Counted from the stretch's first letter, positions 42,412 to 50,530 are shown. The stretch is 51,333 nucleotides of DNA from an uncultured Clostridia bacterium (GCA_946629065.1 CAMOXK010000007.1:1-51333), one strand, 5' to 3'. Translations and numbers: made by a program. The notes: generated by a model not told the origin, from the sequence alone.

Positions 42412-42553
42412 CGTAGGGGCGGCTATCAGCCGCCCGCGCGGTACGACAGAAAACAAAAGATAACGTGCGGCGAATTCGTTCAAATCTGCGAATTCGCCGC
42501 ACGTTTCTGTTGTGTCAGGCTGTGCTGCCGGGCGGCTGATAGCCGCCCCTACG
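42412..42553. repeat. Composite palindromic element, copy 2 (perfect outer inverted repeats)
   Basis: The outer module CGTAGGGGCGGCTATCAGCC (from 42412) is repeated in perfect inverse at the right end (to 42553); each is itself a hairpin. The core ACGTGCGGCGAATTCG...CGAATTCGCCGCACGT (42463-42504) is a third palindrome. It lies between convergent genes. The same family is at 7340, 45062 and 49177. Confidence 0.78.
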
Positions 42554-42571
42554 CACCTGAACCAGGCAAAA

Positions 42572-43936
42572 TCAGAACTTGCCGAGGGAGCCGGAGTTGG
42601 CCTGGTTGGGCATGTACTCGTCCCGCTTGCCGGGGAGGATGGCGTTCAGGAGGATGCCCACGATGGAGGCAACGGCCAGGCCGGTGAGGGAGATGGTGGT
42701 GCTGCCGACGTTGAAGGAGATGGAGCCCAGATCGGAGAAGTTGATGCCCAGGGCCAGACCCAGGATGACGGCCGCCACGATGACGTTGCGGGACTTCTGG
42801 AAGTCGGTGTGGTTCTCCACCATGTTGCGCACGCCGACGGCGGAGATCATGCCGTAGAGGATGATGGACACACCGCCGATGGTGGCAGCGGGCATGGCGG
42901 AAATGAGGGCCGCGAACTTGGGGCAGAAGGAGAGGACGACGGCGTAGATGGCAGCCAGACGGATGACCTTCGGGTCATAGACCTTGGTGAGCACCAGCAC
43001 GCCGGTGTTCTCGCCGTAGGTGGTGTTGGCAGGGGCGCCGAAGAGGGCGGCGATGGAGGTTCCGATACCGTCGCCGATGAGGGTGCGGTGCAGGCCGGGA
43101 TCCTCGATCAGGTTCCGCTCGATGGCGCCGCCGATGGCGGAGATGTCACCCACGTGCTCCATCATGGTGGCAAAGGCGATGGGGACGATCATGAAAATGG
43201 AGGAGACCAGCAGGCCGGCGTTGAAGTTCTCAGCACCGAAGAGGCTGAAGACGGTGTTTTCCATCTTGAAAGGCAGGCCGATCCAGGCGGCTTCCTTCAC
43301 GCCGGTGAAGTCCACGTTCCCGGTGAGGGCGGCCACCAGGTAGGACACCAGAACGCCCATCAGGATGGGGACGATCTTGATCATGCCCTTGCCCCAGATG
43401 TTGCAGACGATGACCACCACGATGGCGACCAGGGCGATCCACCAGTTGGTGGAGCAGTTGTTGATGGCGGAGGGAGCCAGGATCAGGCCGATGGCGATGA
43501 TGATGGGGCCGGTGACCACAGGCGGGAAGAAGCGCATCACGTTCTTGGAGCCGAAGGCCTTGCAGATCAGGGACAGCACCAGGTACAGCAGACCGGCGCA
43601 GGCCACGCCCACGCAGGCGTAGGGCAGGGATTCGGCCTGGCTGAGACCCAGCTCAGCGCCGGAGGCCACAACACCGAAGTAACCGCCCAGGAAGGCGAAG
43701 GAGGAGCCCAGGAACACGGGGACCTTCTTGCCGGTGACCAGATGCATGAACAGCGTGGCAAGACCCGCGAAAAGCAGGGTGGCGGAAACGCTCAGCCCGG
43801 TCAGGATGGGGACCAGCACCGTGGCGCCGAACATGGCGAACAGATGCTGCAGGCCCAGCACCAGCATTTTCGGGGTGCCAAGGACTTTTGCGTCGTAAAT
43901 CGGCTCGTCAAACTGAGCCTTTTTTTCTTTACCCAT
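42572..43936 (-). CDS. uraA: Uracil permease (NCS2 family)
   Basis: The 454-residue membrane protein has about 12-14 membrane segments and NCS2 signatures: GLQHLFAMFGATVLVPILTG near the N-terminus, FAFLGGYFGVVASGAELG, the His of MEHVGDISAIGG and the substrate-site stretch NTTYGENTGVLVLTKVYDPK. It imports uracil with protons. It is 45 bases behind pyrR on the same strand and is probably controlled by the PyrR attenuator at 44598-44700, as pyrP is in Bacillus. Start ATG at 43936 after GAGAGG. Confidence 0.95.
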   Translation of the reverse strand: MGKEKKAQFDEPIYDAKVLGTPKMLVLGLQHLFAMFGATVLVPILTGLSVSATLLFAGLATLFMHLVTGKKVPVFLGSSFAFLGGYFGVVASGAELGLSQAESLPYACVGVACAGLLYLVLSLICKAFGSKNVMRFFPPVVTGPIIIAIGLILAPSAINNCSTNWWIALVAIVVVIVCNIWGKGMIKIVPILMGVLVSYLVAALTGNVDFTGVKEAAWIGLPFKMENTVFSLFGAENFNAGLLVSSIFMIVPIAFATMMEHVGDISAIGGAIERNLIEDPGLHRTLIGDGIGTSIAALFGAPANTTYGENTGVLVLTKVYDPKVIRLAAIYAVVLSFCPKFAALISAMPAATIGGVSIILYGMISAVGVRNMVENHTDFQKSRNVIVAAVILGLALGINFSDLGSISFNVGSTTISLTGLAVASIVGILLNAILPGKRDEYMPNQANSGSLGKF

Positions 43937-43981
43937 GATGAATACCTCTCTTTTTCTATGTTGATGTTTTTGCTGACAACT

Positions 43982-44524
43982 TTATTTCGCCGTGTCCATC
44001 AGGTAGACGCCGGTCTCCCCGTCAAACTCCGGCAGGCGGACCTCCACCAGCTCCTGGCGTGAGGTGGGCAGGTTTTTGCCCACATAGTCCGGCCGGATGG
44101 GAAGCTCCCGGTGTCCCCGGTCCACGGCCACGGCCAACTGGATGCTCCGGGGCCGGCCGCAGGAGAAGATGGCCTCGATGGCGGCCCGGGCGGTGCGGCC
44201 GGTGTAGATCACATCGTCCACCAGCACCAGGTCCCGGTCGTTCACGTCAAAGGGCAGCTCCGCGTGCCGCAGCTCCGGCATATCCGCAAGGCGGCTCAGA
44301 TCGTCCCGGTAAAAGGAGATGTCCACGCTGCCCACGGGGACCTGCCGGTCCTCGATCTTTCGGATGTTCTCGGCGATGCGGCGGGCAATGGGCTCGCCCC
44401 GGCGGCGCACCCCCACCAGGCACAGGTTCTCCGCGCCCTTGTTGTGCTCCACGATCTCATGGGCGATGCGCATCAGGGCCCGGTTCAGCCCGGCCTCGTC
44501 CTGGATCTGCGCTTTGAGCTTCAT
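43982..44524 (-). CDS. pyrR: Bifunctional pyrimidine operon attenuator/uracil phosphoribosyltransferase PyrR
   Basis: PyrR binds UMP and the pyrimidine mRNA leader to cause termination, and can convert uracil with PRPP to UMP. The 180-residue protein starts at ATG 44524 after GGGGAGGA; the longer frame runs into leader DNA. The PRPP-binding loop is LVLVDDVIYTGRTARAA (about 94-110); the RNA-binding and dimer residues sit in the N-terminal LCLVGVRRRGEPIARRI and the late RPDYVGKNLPTSRQELVEV. All typical features are present. Confidence 0.96.
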   Translation of the reverse strand: MKLKAQIQDEAGLNRALMRIAHEIVEHNKGAENLCLVGVRRRGEPIARRIAENIRKIEDRQVPVGSVDISFYRDDLSRLADMPELRHAELPFDVNDRDLVLVDDVIYTGRTARAAIEAIFSCGRPRSIQLAVAVDRGHRELPIRPDYVGKNLPTSRQELVEVRLPEFDGETGVYLMDTAK

Positions 44525-44597
44525 AGCTTCCTCCCCGCAAACGAGAATTCGATCCACAAGAGCGATTTTCGAGGGTTTTACGCCGCAAACAGGCAAG

Positions 44598-44700
44598 AAA
44601 AAAATGCCCTGCCGCCCGGCAAGACACACAAAGGCGCAGATGCGGTTTCCCCACACCCGTCCGCTATGAGCGATTTTGCCGGTCTCTCTGTACCGATGCT
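44598..44700 (-). promoter_or_regulatory. PyrR-responsive leader with binding loop and attenuator
   Basis: Read on the minus strand, the transcript starts near 44715 and contains GGTACAGAGAGACCGGCAAA (rc of 44674-44693), which matches the PyrR binding-loop consensus (CAGAGAGRCY type). Further on, GTCTTGCC (44618-44625) pairs with GGCAGGGC (44606-44613) around GGGC and is followed by seven T (44598-44604), an intrinsic terminator. It lies ahead of pyrR, so UMP-bound PyrR should stabilise the binding loop and allow the terminator to form, shutting off pyrR and uraA. Confidence 0.8.
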
Positions 44701-44723
44701 TAAAAATCTCTTGTTCGTGGGGC

Positions 44724-44752
44724 ATTATACGGCACAAAGGCCGGAAAAGCAA
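44724..44752 (-). promoter_or_regulatory. Sigma-A-type promoter for pyrR-uraA
   Basis: On the minus strand TTGCTT (44747-44752) and a perfect TATAAT (44724-44729) have a 17-bp spacer, directly upstream of the PyrR leader. Confidence 0.85.
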
Positions 44753-44759
44753 GGGCAAA

Positions 44760-45560
44760 ACGCAAGTTTGGCAGGCTGCGACAAAAGCTGCCCTCCCCCG
44801 CCCCGGTTTTTCTCCATCTGGCACAAAGGGAGATTTGCGTTTTGAGATTTCAGTTTTGATACTTGAGCTTTGAGAAAACGGTGGGCTGCGCGGCATAGTC
44901 CAAGAGCCCGCAGGTCTGTGATTCCCCCAATGGGGACTGTTGCAGGCAAAAGAGGCGCGAAGCGACACTGTCTCAGCGCGATCCCCCGCGAGCGCTGAGA
45001 TTGATGAGGGAGACACCGGTCGCCCATCGTCTCCGATCCTCACGCACTCCTCCGTCTCCGCCGTAGGGGCCGGCGTCCTCGACGGCCCGGCAGAACAAGT
45101 TCCGTCAAACAAACGCTTTGGGCGAATCCGCATCCAGCCCGGATACGGATTCGCCCAAAATTCATCTTCGTCCAGCCATGCCCCGCGCGGGACGTCCGGG
45201 AGGCCGTCCCCTACGATGAAACAGACCTTCCGCTGTAGTAAACGCTGATCAAATCGTCATCGGCATCTTGCGGATAATTTCCGCCCTGATTTCGTCACTT
45301 TTTCTTGCAATACACAAAGTATTCCTGCGAAAAACTGCCTTCATCAGAACGCAAATTCTCTCGCAATCTGCTCTCGCCGATTTCATCAGCGTTTACTGTA
45401 GGGGCAGCTATCAGCTGCCCGTTGACCCGCGCTCTGAAGGACTATCTCCGCGGCGCGAGGCGGACGCCGGAAGAGGGCCGTCTCACCGCCGGCTCGCAGA
45501 GGCAGTCCCCGATCGGCCTTCGGCCACTTCCCCCAGTGGGGGGGAGCAAGGGCACGTGTC
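44760..45560. repeat. Long intergenic repeat mosaic with composite palindromic element (copy 3)
   Basis: About 800 bp between divergent genes show no coding evidence. The left part (about 44930-45020) shares GCAGGC...AAGAGGCGCGAAGCGACA and GATGAGGGAGA with the inverted block at 9605-9720. The composite element spans 45062-45215: outer CGTAGGGGCCGGCGTCCTCG, core TTGGGCGAATCCG...CGGATTCGCCCAA (45118-45158) and outer CGGGACGTCC...CCCCTACG. A lone hairpin module GTAGGGGCAGCTATCAGCTG followed by CCCG is at 45398-45421. A GGGG/CCCC mosaic fills 45430-45560. Confidence 0.7.
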
Positions 45561-45568
45561 CTCCTGTT

Positions 45569-45587
45569 ATTATCGTTTTTCGATAAT
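45569..45587. promoter_or_regulatory. Candidate operator ahead of the DUF2975-XRE promoter
   Basis: ATTATCG TTTTT CGATAAT is a perfect inverted repeat with 7-bp arms, 7 bp upstream of the -35 box. Small XRE regulators often bind such sites, and one is encoded in this operon. Confidence 0.5.
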
Positions 45588-45593
45588 TTTTCG

Positions 45594-45622
45594 TTGACAA
45601 ACAACATTCTCTGTGCTATGCT
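45594..45622 (+). promoter_or_regulatory. Strong sigma-A-type promoter for the DUF2975-XRE operon
   Basis: TTGACA (45594-45599) and TATGCT (45617-45622) are 17 bp apart, 26 bases ahead of the start codon. Confidence 0.85.
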
Positions 45623-45647
45623 CATGGCGTCGAAAGGAGGGATCGCC

Positions 45648-46100
45648 ATGCAGGACTGGCTCAAAAGCAGGAGCCTGCTGTTCTCTCAGTTTTTTGTGAT
45701 CCTTTTCGCCCTGCTGCTATTGGTCCTGGACCTGGGCTGTGTGCCTATCGTGCGCTGGTTCGCCTCCCTGCGCGGCATGGGCGATACCAGCCGCCGGGGC
45801 TTTCTCGCGGTGATCCTGGTCTGCAGCGTGTTCGGCTGGGTGCTGCTCTTCGCCATGTGGAGGCTGCTGGGCAATCTCCGCCGGGCTCAGGTCTTTACAG
45901 AGCAGAATATCCGTCTGCTCCATACGGTGAGCCTCTGCTGCGCTTTGGCGGCGCTCATCTGCATCGCGGGCTGCGTCTTCTATCTCCCCTATCTGCTGGC
46001 AGCCGCTGCCGCCGGCTTCATGGCCCTCATCGTCCGGATCGTGGGCAACGTCTTTCAAAAGGCGCTGGACATGAAGGACGAGCTGGACCTGACGATCTGA
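45648..46100 (+). CDS. DUF2975-domain membrane protein
   Basis: The 150-residue product starts at ATG 45648 after AAAGGAGGG. It has four hydrophobic segments (about residues 10-30, 47-68, 89-107 and 112-132), with a short cytoplasmic end. The family (YoaS-like) is typically encoded beside a small XRE-type regulator (YozG-like), exactly as here; the pair resembles a regulated membrane-protein module, but its role is unknown. Ten bases separate it from the regulator gene. Confidence 0.85.
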   Translation: MQDWLKSRSLLFSQFFVILFALLLLVLDLGCVPIVRWFASLRGMGDTSRRGFLAVILVCSVFGWVLLFAMWRLLGNLRRAQVFTEQNIRLLHTVSLCCALAALICIAGCVFYLPYLLAAAAAGFMALIVRIVGNVFQKALDMKDELDLTI

Positions 46101-46109
46101 GGGACGCCC

Positions 46110-46337
46110 ATGGAGATACGGATCAATCTGGATGTGATGATGGCCAGGCGCAAGATCGGCAGCGCGGAGCTGGCCGAGCGCATCGGCATCACCCCGGCGA
46201 ACCTGTCCATCCTGAAAACCGGCAAAGCCAAGGCCGTGCGCTTCACCACCCTGATGGCTCTCTGCCATGAGCTTCAATGCCAGCCCGGGGACCTGCTGGA
46301 ATTTGTGGACGACGAACCCGGGTTGGGAGAAACCTGA
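46110..46337 (+). CDS. Small XRE-family transcriptional regulator (YozG-like)
   Basis: The 75-residue protein is a single helix-turn-helix domain: INLDVMMARRKIGSAELAE, then RIGITPANLSILKTGKAKA (recognition helix) and RFTTLMALCHELQCQPGDLL. There is no effector domain. It follows the DUF2975 gene by 9 bases and probably represses or activates the pair through the inverted repeat at 45569-45587. It is downstream of its partner gene, the usual order for this pair. Confidence 0.9.
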   Translation: MEIRINLDVMMARRKIGSAELAERIGITPANLSILKTGKAKAVRFTTLMALCHELQCQPGDLLEFVDDEPGLGET

Positions 46338-46345
46338 CAGGCAAA

Positions 46346-46577
46346 GCCCCCCTTGTCTAAAGGGGGGTGCCCCAGTGCTCACACTGGGGCGGGGGGATAC
46401 AACACAGGAGAATCCCCCAGTCAGCCTGGCGGCCGACAGCGTCCGCCTTGCGGTGCCCGAAAAATGCATCGGGCTTTCGCGATTCCTCGCATTTTTCGAC
46501 CGCTGCGGAAATTCCGGGTTCCCTTCTTCCGCCACCGGCGGCGGGAACCCGCAATTCCCTTTAGACAAAGGGGCCAA
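46346..46577. repeat. GCCCCAGTG-type repeat (inverse partner of 49357-49416)
   Basis: The first 55 bp (GCCCCCCTTGTCTAAAGGGG, then GGTGCCCCAGTGCTCACACT and GGGGCGGGGGGATAC) recur almost identically in inverse at 49357-49416. The inner hairpin is GCCCCAGTG...CACTGGGGC (46369-46390). The right end TTCCCTTTAGACAAAGGGG may be the opposite border. It lies between the XRE regulator gene and the next membrane-protein gene; the part 46447-46540 is unremarkable. Confidence 0.65.
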
Positions 46578-46597
46578 AAAGGAAAGGAGAATTGAAT

Positions 46598-47971
46598 ATG
46601 AACGAATACGATTTGCCGGGGGGCTCCGGGCCCGCCGGAAGGATTTCTGCGCCCTCAGAGGGGGTCGCACCTCAGGAGCAGGGCTGGGCCATCCCGGTGA
46701 ACACGGCGCCGCCCGTGTCCGGCTTCTCCGCTACCTGGAAAGAGATCGCCGCCGCCATCGCCAGCTATTTTCTGGCCTGGTGGTATCTCTGGGACGCGGG
46801 TTTTCTCTTCGAATCTCCGGACGGCGTTCTGCCCTGGTTCTGGACGCTGCTCTTCGTGCTGGGCTTTGTTGGCCTCACGGAATTTCTCCATTGGGAGCAG
46901 AAGCGTCCCCGGGAGAGCTGGATCTGGCTGGGCTGTCTGGGACTCATCACCCTCAGCGTCCTGCTGGGGCGGGATCAGGTCTGGGATGTTTCCCAGCGCA
47001 GCCTCTTCCTGCACCTGGCGGCGGTGTACTGGCTGCTCTGCCGCGGCGGAAGGCTGGTGGAGGGCGAAAGCGGCCATCTGCTGCCCCTGGACGGGATCCA
47101 CGGCTTTGTGCTCTTCCCCTTCTATCACTTCTATCTGCGCATCCGCTGCCTCTGGTTTGAGGCAAGGAGTCTTGCCCGGGGCAGAGTCCGGGTCAAATGG
47201 GCCACCCTGCTCTGGTCCCTGCTGGCCCTCTGCTTCGCGCTGGGGCTCTTCGCCATCGCCGTGAGCCTGCTTTCCAAGGCGGACGCCGGCTTTCACAAGC
47301 TCATGGGCCGGATGGCGGACTGGTTTTCCTTTGACTGGGACGGAGAATGGCTTTTCAAGTTTATCCTCTCCCTGCCTGTGGGCCAGTATCTCTTCGGGCT
47401 CATCGCCGGCTCCCGCCGGGAGGACCCGGAGATCCTGCGGGAGCGGGGCCGGGGCCTCTGCGCCTGGGTGGAGAGCCTGCGCAAGGTGCCGAACCTGGTC
47501 TGGACAGCCCTCACCGGCGGCTTCGTGCTGCTGTATCTGGTCTTCTTCGTCCTGCAGGGCAGCTATCTCTTCGGCGCCTTCACCCGCACCCTGCCGGAGG
47601 GCTTCATCGTGTCCCAATACGCGCGGGAGGGCTTCTTTGAGCTCTGCCGGGTCATGGGGCTGAACTTTGCTCTGCTCTGGCTAGTGACGCGGATGAGCCG
47701 CCGCCCGGTGCGGGAGGACAAAGCCAGCCTCATCCTCTGCCTCATTCTGCTTGCCGAGAGCATGCTCTTCGCCGTGGTGGCCTTTTCCAAGCTTGCTCTG
47801 TATATCGACTGCTTCGGCTTTACCCCGCTGCGCCTGCAGTCCACCTGGCTGGTCTGCGTGCTCTTCGCGGGCTGCCTGGCTTTCGGCTGGAACCTGCTCA
47901 CCGGGAAAAAGTCCCTGCGCATCTGGCTGGTCTTCTCGGCGGTGAGCCTGAGTCTTTTGTGTTTGGTGTGA
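46598..47971 (+). CDS. DUF4153/DUF4173-type polytopic membrane protein
   Basis: The product has 457 residues. The ATG at 46598 has AAAGGAG 8 bases upstream; a TTG two codons earlier is a poorer choice. It has a hydrophilic N-terminus of about 45 residues, then about 11-12 hydrophobic segments. The stretch FVLQGSYLFGAFTRTLPEGF followed by IVSQYAREGFFELCRVMGLN is the DUF4173 signature I recognise. Its function is unknown; relatives are predicted transporters or envelope proteins. It sits behind the DUF2975-XRE pair, separated by 260 bp of repeat DNA. Confidence 0.85.
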   Translation: MNEYDLPGGSGPAGRISAPSEGVAPQEQGWAIPVNTAPPVSGFSATWKEIAAAIASYFLAWWYLWDAGFLFESPDGVLPWFWTLLFVLGFVGLTEFLHWEQKRPRESWIWLGCLGLITLSVLLGRDQVWDVSQRSLFLHLAAVYWLLCRGGRLVEGESGHLLPLDGIHGFVLFPFYHFYLRIRCLWFEARSLARGRVRVKWATLLWSLLALCFALGLFAIAVSLLSKADAGFHKLMGRMADWFSFDWDGEWLFKFILSLPVGQYLFGLIAGSRREDPEILRERGRGLCAWVESLRKVPNLVWTALTGGFVLLYLVFFVLQGSYLFGAFTRTLPEGFIVSQYAREGFFELCRVMGLNFALLWLVTRMSRRPVREDKASLILCLILLAESMLFAVVAFSKLALYIDCFGFTPLRLQSTWLVCVLFAGCLAFGWNLLTGKKSLRIWLVFSAVSLSLLCLV

Positions 47972-47980
47972 GGAAGGAGG

Positions 47981-48266
47981 CGGGCCGTCGAGGACGCCGG
48001 CCCCTACAAGTGCCCTGACGGGTGAGGCAGATAGCCTGCCCTTCGCGTTGTTATCCAAACCTTCCACCTCATCCGTCTTGCCCCTCGCGTGAGATCGGGG
48101 CAAGCCACCTTCTCCTCAAGGAGAAGGCAAGGCGCCGCCGCACATCAGCACCATAGAGCTTCGCGAAGAGTCTTTTTTTCCAAGCTGAAACCTTTTGCCT
48201 TTCCCAAACGTTCTACAAGTAAGCTTTCGATCTGTCATCCTGAGGAGGGGATCCGACGAAGGATCT
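47981..48266. repeat. Repeat mosaic between two membrane-protein genes
   Basis: A hairpin module CGGGCCGTCGAGGACGCCGG followed by CCCCTAC (47981-48007) is the same sequence as the left modules at 45062 and 49177 in inverse. Then come a CCTTCTCCTCAAGGAGAAGG hairpin (about 48108-48127) and a half copy of the TGTCATCC palindrome (48233-48266). Nothing coding is visible. Confidence 0.6.
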
Positions 48267-48308
48267 CTTCCCCCGGATAATCTGCCGAAAAAACGCAAGG
48301 AGGATCCC

Positions 48309-49145
48309 ATGGACGCTGCCGAAAAGAAACCCTTGCTGCCGACTTGGGCTGTGACGGCTCTGATCTGGTGCGGCCCAACGCTGTTCTTCCTTCTCGTGGA
48401 TACTGTGGTCTTCGGCCTGGTGCCGGAAAAGGAGACAGTCGCCACCTTCTGCCTGATCCCGCTCTTCGGACTCATGGTCACGCGAATGATCTTCCTGTTC
48501 CGCTCCCGCAGATCCGTCCTGGCCAAGATCGGGCTCACGATCCTGTGGCTGCTGCTGCAGGCGCTGCTCTGGTACATTGCCCTGTTCTTCCCCATCAATC
48601 TCTACCACTGCGTTCGGGAGGACGCCCCGGAGCGCTTTGAAGCCCGCTTTTCCGAAATGCATTTTATGGCGATTCGCCCGGAAAGCAGCGCAAAGTCCCT
48701 CTTGTTCCCGCTGGAGTTGGGGACGCCGGAAGCTCTGGAGTACCACAGCTATGATACAAGTGGCCTTATGATTTTCCAGAGTCAGTCCTGCACCCTGCTT
48801 TGCCGATATGCGGACGAAGATTACGATGCGGCAAAGGCCGCCCTGGAGGCCCGATACCGCTTCCGTACCGAGCTGATGGACACCGAGTACGCTTCCGGTG
48901 ACAAGCAGGTGAAGCAGATTGAGCCCTATACCCGCATCGGCGACGATTATTTCCGGGTGCTTCTGCCTCGGGACGAAGAAAGCGGGATTTACGACAGCTT
49001 TTACAAAAACTGCATCCTGATCGTGACAAACGACGTCCGACGCGAGATCGGATATATCGCCTTTTCAGACTTTGATCTGGACGTGGCAGAGGATCTGGCG
49101 GTGTTTCTGAACGACTATTGCGGCTGGAAGCACATCCGCCGATAG
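48309..49145 (+). CDS. Membrane-associated protein of unknown function
   Basis: The 278-residue product starts at ATG 48309, with AAGGAGG just upstream (48297-48303). Three hydrophobic segments are visible (about residues 12-32, 41-60 and 70-93). They are followed by a soluble C-terminal domain of about 180 residues with many charged and aromatic residues. I do not recognise the family. It lies between inverted repeats (see 46346 and 49357) together with the preceding membrane-protein gene. Confidence 0.75.
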   Translation: MDAAEKKPLLPTWAVTALIWCGPTLFFLLVDTVVFGLVPEKETVATFCLIPLFGLMVTRMIFLFRSRRSVLAKIGLTILWLLLQALLWYIALFFPINLYHCVREDAPERFEARFSEMHFMAIRPESSAKSLLFPLELGTPEALEYHSYDTSGLMIFQSQSCTLLCRYADEDYDAAKAALEARYRFRTELMDTEYASGDKQVKQIEPYTRIGDDYFRVLLPRDEESGIYDSFYKNCILIVTNDVRREIGYIAFSDFDLDVAEDLAVFLNDYCGWKHIRR

Positions 49146-49176
49146 GGACGGCGAAGGGACGGCGGGGAGCCCCTTT

Positions 49177-49324
49177 GTAGGGGCCGGCGTCCTCGACGGC
49201 CCGCGCAGCAGGAGCGTTTCCAACAAAAACCGTGTGCGGCGAATTCGTATCATGCTTCGAATTCGCCGCACGCTGTTTTTATGCGAACCCTGCTCTGCCG
49301 GGAGGGGCAAGCCCCTCCCCTACG
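49177..49324. repeat. Composite palindromic element, copy 4
   Basis: Outer left GTAGGGGCCGGCGTCCTCGA (49177-49203), core GTGCGGCGAATTCG...CGAATTCGCCGCAC (49233-49271) and outer right CCGGGAGGGGCAAGCCCCTC followed by CCCTACG (49298-49324). Core and layout match 42412-42553; the left module matches that at 45062-45090. Confidence 0.75.
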
Positions 49325-49356
49325 GCGGGACAAGGCAGCAGCGTCGTGTATAGAAG

Positions 49357-49660
49357 CGAGCGTATCCCCCCGCCCCAGTGTGAGCACTGGGGCACCCCCC
49401 TTTAGGCAAGGGGGGCAGCGGACGAGCGATGCTCGTCCCTACGGCGGATGGACCGGCGTAAGAAAGAACGAAAGATGCGCACAGACCTCTTGGCTCACCC
49501 CGCGCGACAGCGTGGGGAGAGCTGGCGCGACAGCGCCTGAGAGGGGGAAGAAAAAGATTCTGGTCGGGGACAACCCCTCCGTCATCCAGCGGGCGTAACA
49601 CGCTGGATGACACCTCCCCTTGCACAGGGGAGGTTGTGCGTGAGGAAGGCTTTGCCGTTC
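49357..49660. repeat. Repeat mosaic with inverted GCCCCAGTG-type copy
   Basis: Position 49357-49416 is the inverse copy of 46346-46400. A hairpin module CGGACGAGCGATGCTCGTCC followed by CTACG is at 49419-49443. GAGCTGGCGCGACAGCGCCT (about 49519-49538) resembles the repeat at 36430-36470. The last part holds CTGGATGACACCTCCCC...GAAGGCTTTGC. No gene is visible. Confidence 0.6.
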
Positions 49661-49668
49661 CTTTGCGC

Positions 49669-49696
49669 TTGACAAGATTCCTCCAAGTTTTATAAT
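49669..49696 (+). promoter_or_regulatory. Sigma-A-type promoter for the K+ channel and amylase genes
   Basis: TTGACA (49669-49674) and a perfect TATAAT (49691-49696) are separated by 16 bp, 39 bases ahead of the start codon. Confidence 0.85.
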
Positions 49697-49735
49697 GGAC
49701 GTATAAGAAAAAGCCTTTTACAGGAGGCGCGCACC

Positions 49736-50530
49736 GTGAGAAAACGGATCTTTGAGATCATTGAGGTCGCCCGGGAGGACGACCGGCTGAGCCATATTTA
49801 CGACATCTCCATGATGGCGGTGATCTGCCTGAGTCTGCTGCCGCTGATGTTCAAGGAGAGCAGCCCCTTCCTCCACGCCCTGGACCGGGTGGCGGTGGTG
49901 ATCTTCATCGGGGACTATCTGCTGCGCTGGATCACGGCGGACTATAAATTCCCCGCCAAAAACCGGGTATGGTCCTTTGTGCGCTACCCCTTCTCCTTCA
50001 TGGCCATCATCGACCTCTTGAGCATCCTGCCCTCCCTCACGGTGCTGAACGCCAGCTTCAAGGTGCTGAGGGTCCTGCGGCTCATGCGGGCCCTGCGGGT
50101 CTTCCGGGTGCTGCGGGCGGTGCGCTATTCCAAGAGCATCCGCATCATCGGCGCGGTACTGCGCCGCTCCAAGACGGAGCTCATCGCCGTGGGCACCCTG
50201 GCGGTTGCCTATATCCTCATCTCGGCTCTCGTGATCTTCAACTCCGAGCCGGATTCCTTTGACGATTTCTTCGAATCGGTCTACTGGGCCACGGTGCTGC
50301 TCACCACCGTGGGCTACGGCGACATCTACCCCGTCACCACCATCGGCCGGGCCATCGCCATGGCCTCCTCCCTCTTCGGCATCGCCATCGTGGCGCTGCC
50401 CGCCGGCATTATCACCGCCGGCTACATGAAGGAGCTGGAGAAGGATCGGCTGGAGGACGAGCGGGAAGAAGCGGAAAAACAGCGGCAGCGGGACAAGACC
50501 GAGCCCAAGCCGCTGAAAGAGAGGCTGTGA
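49736..50530 (+). CDS. Voltage-gated-type potassium channel, six-segment subunit
   Basis: The 264-residue product starts with GTG (49736) after CAGGAGG. It has six membrane segments with a voltage-sensor S4 rich in arginines (RVLRLMRALRVFRVLRAV, about 103-120), the S5-pore-S6 module with the selectivity filter TVGYGD (191-196) and an S6 with GIAIVALPAGIITAGY, then a basic C-terminal coiled tail (KELEKDRLEDEREEAEKQ). Most bacterial K+ channels of this kind are tetramers in the membrane. It precedes the GH13 gene by 4 bases, so the two are co-transcribed, although no functional link is obvious. Confidence 0.92.
   Translation: MRKRIFEIIEVAREDDRLSHIYDISMMAVICLSLLPLMFKESSPFLHALDRVAVVIFIGDYLLRWITADYKFPAKNRVWSFVRYPFSFMAIIDLLSILPSLTVLNASFKVLRVLRLMRALRVFRVLRAVRYSKSIRIIGAVLRRSKTELIAVGTLAVAYILISALVIFNSEPDSFDDFFESVYWATVLLTTVGYGDIYPVTTIGRAIAMASSLFGIAIVALPAGIITAGYMKELEKDRLEDEREEAEKQRQRDKTEPKPLKERL

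Noticed and set aside
44760-45560. A structured RNA such as 6S or RNase P RNA in the 800-bp gap
   Set aside because: No conserved core motif of these RNAs is visible; the sequence is made of repeat modules found in other gaps.
46266-47160. A 297-codon frame across the end of the regulator gene and the repeat
   Set aside because: It is a shadow of the XRE and DUF4173 genes in another frame and runs through repeat DNA.
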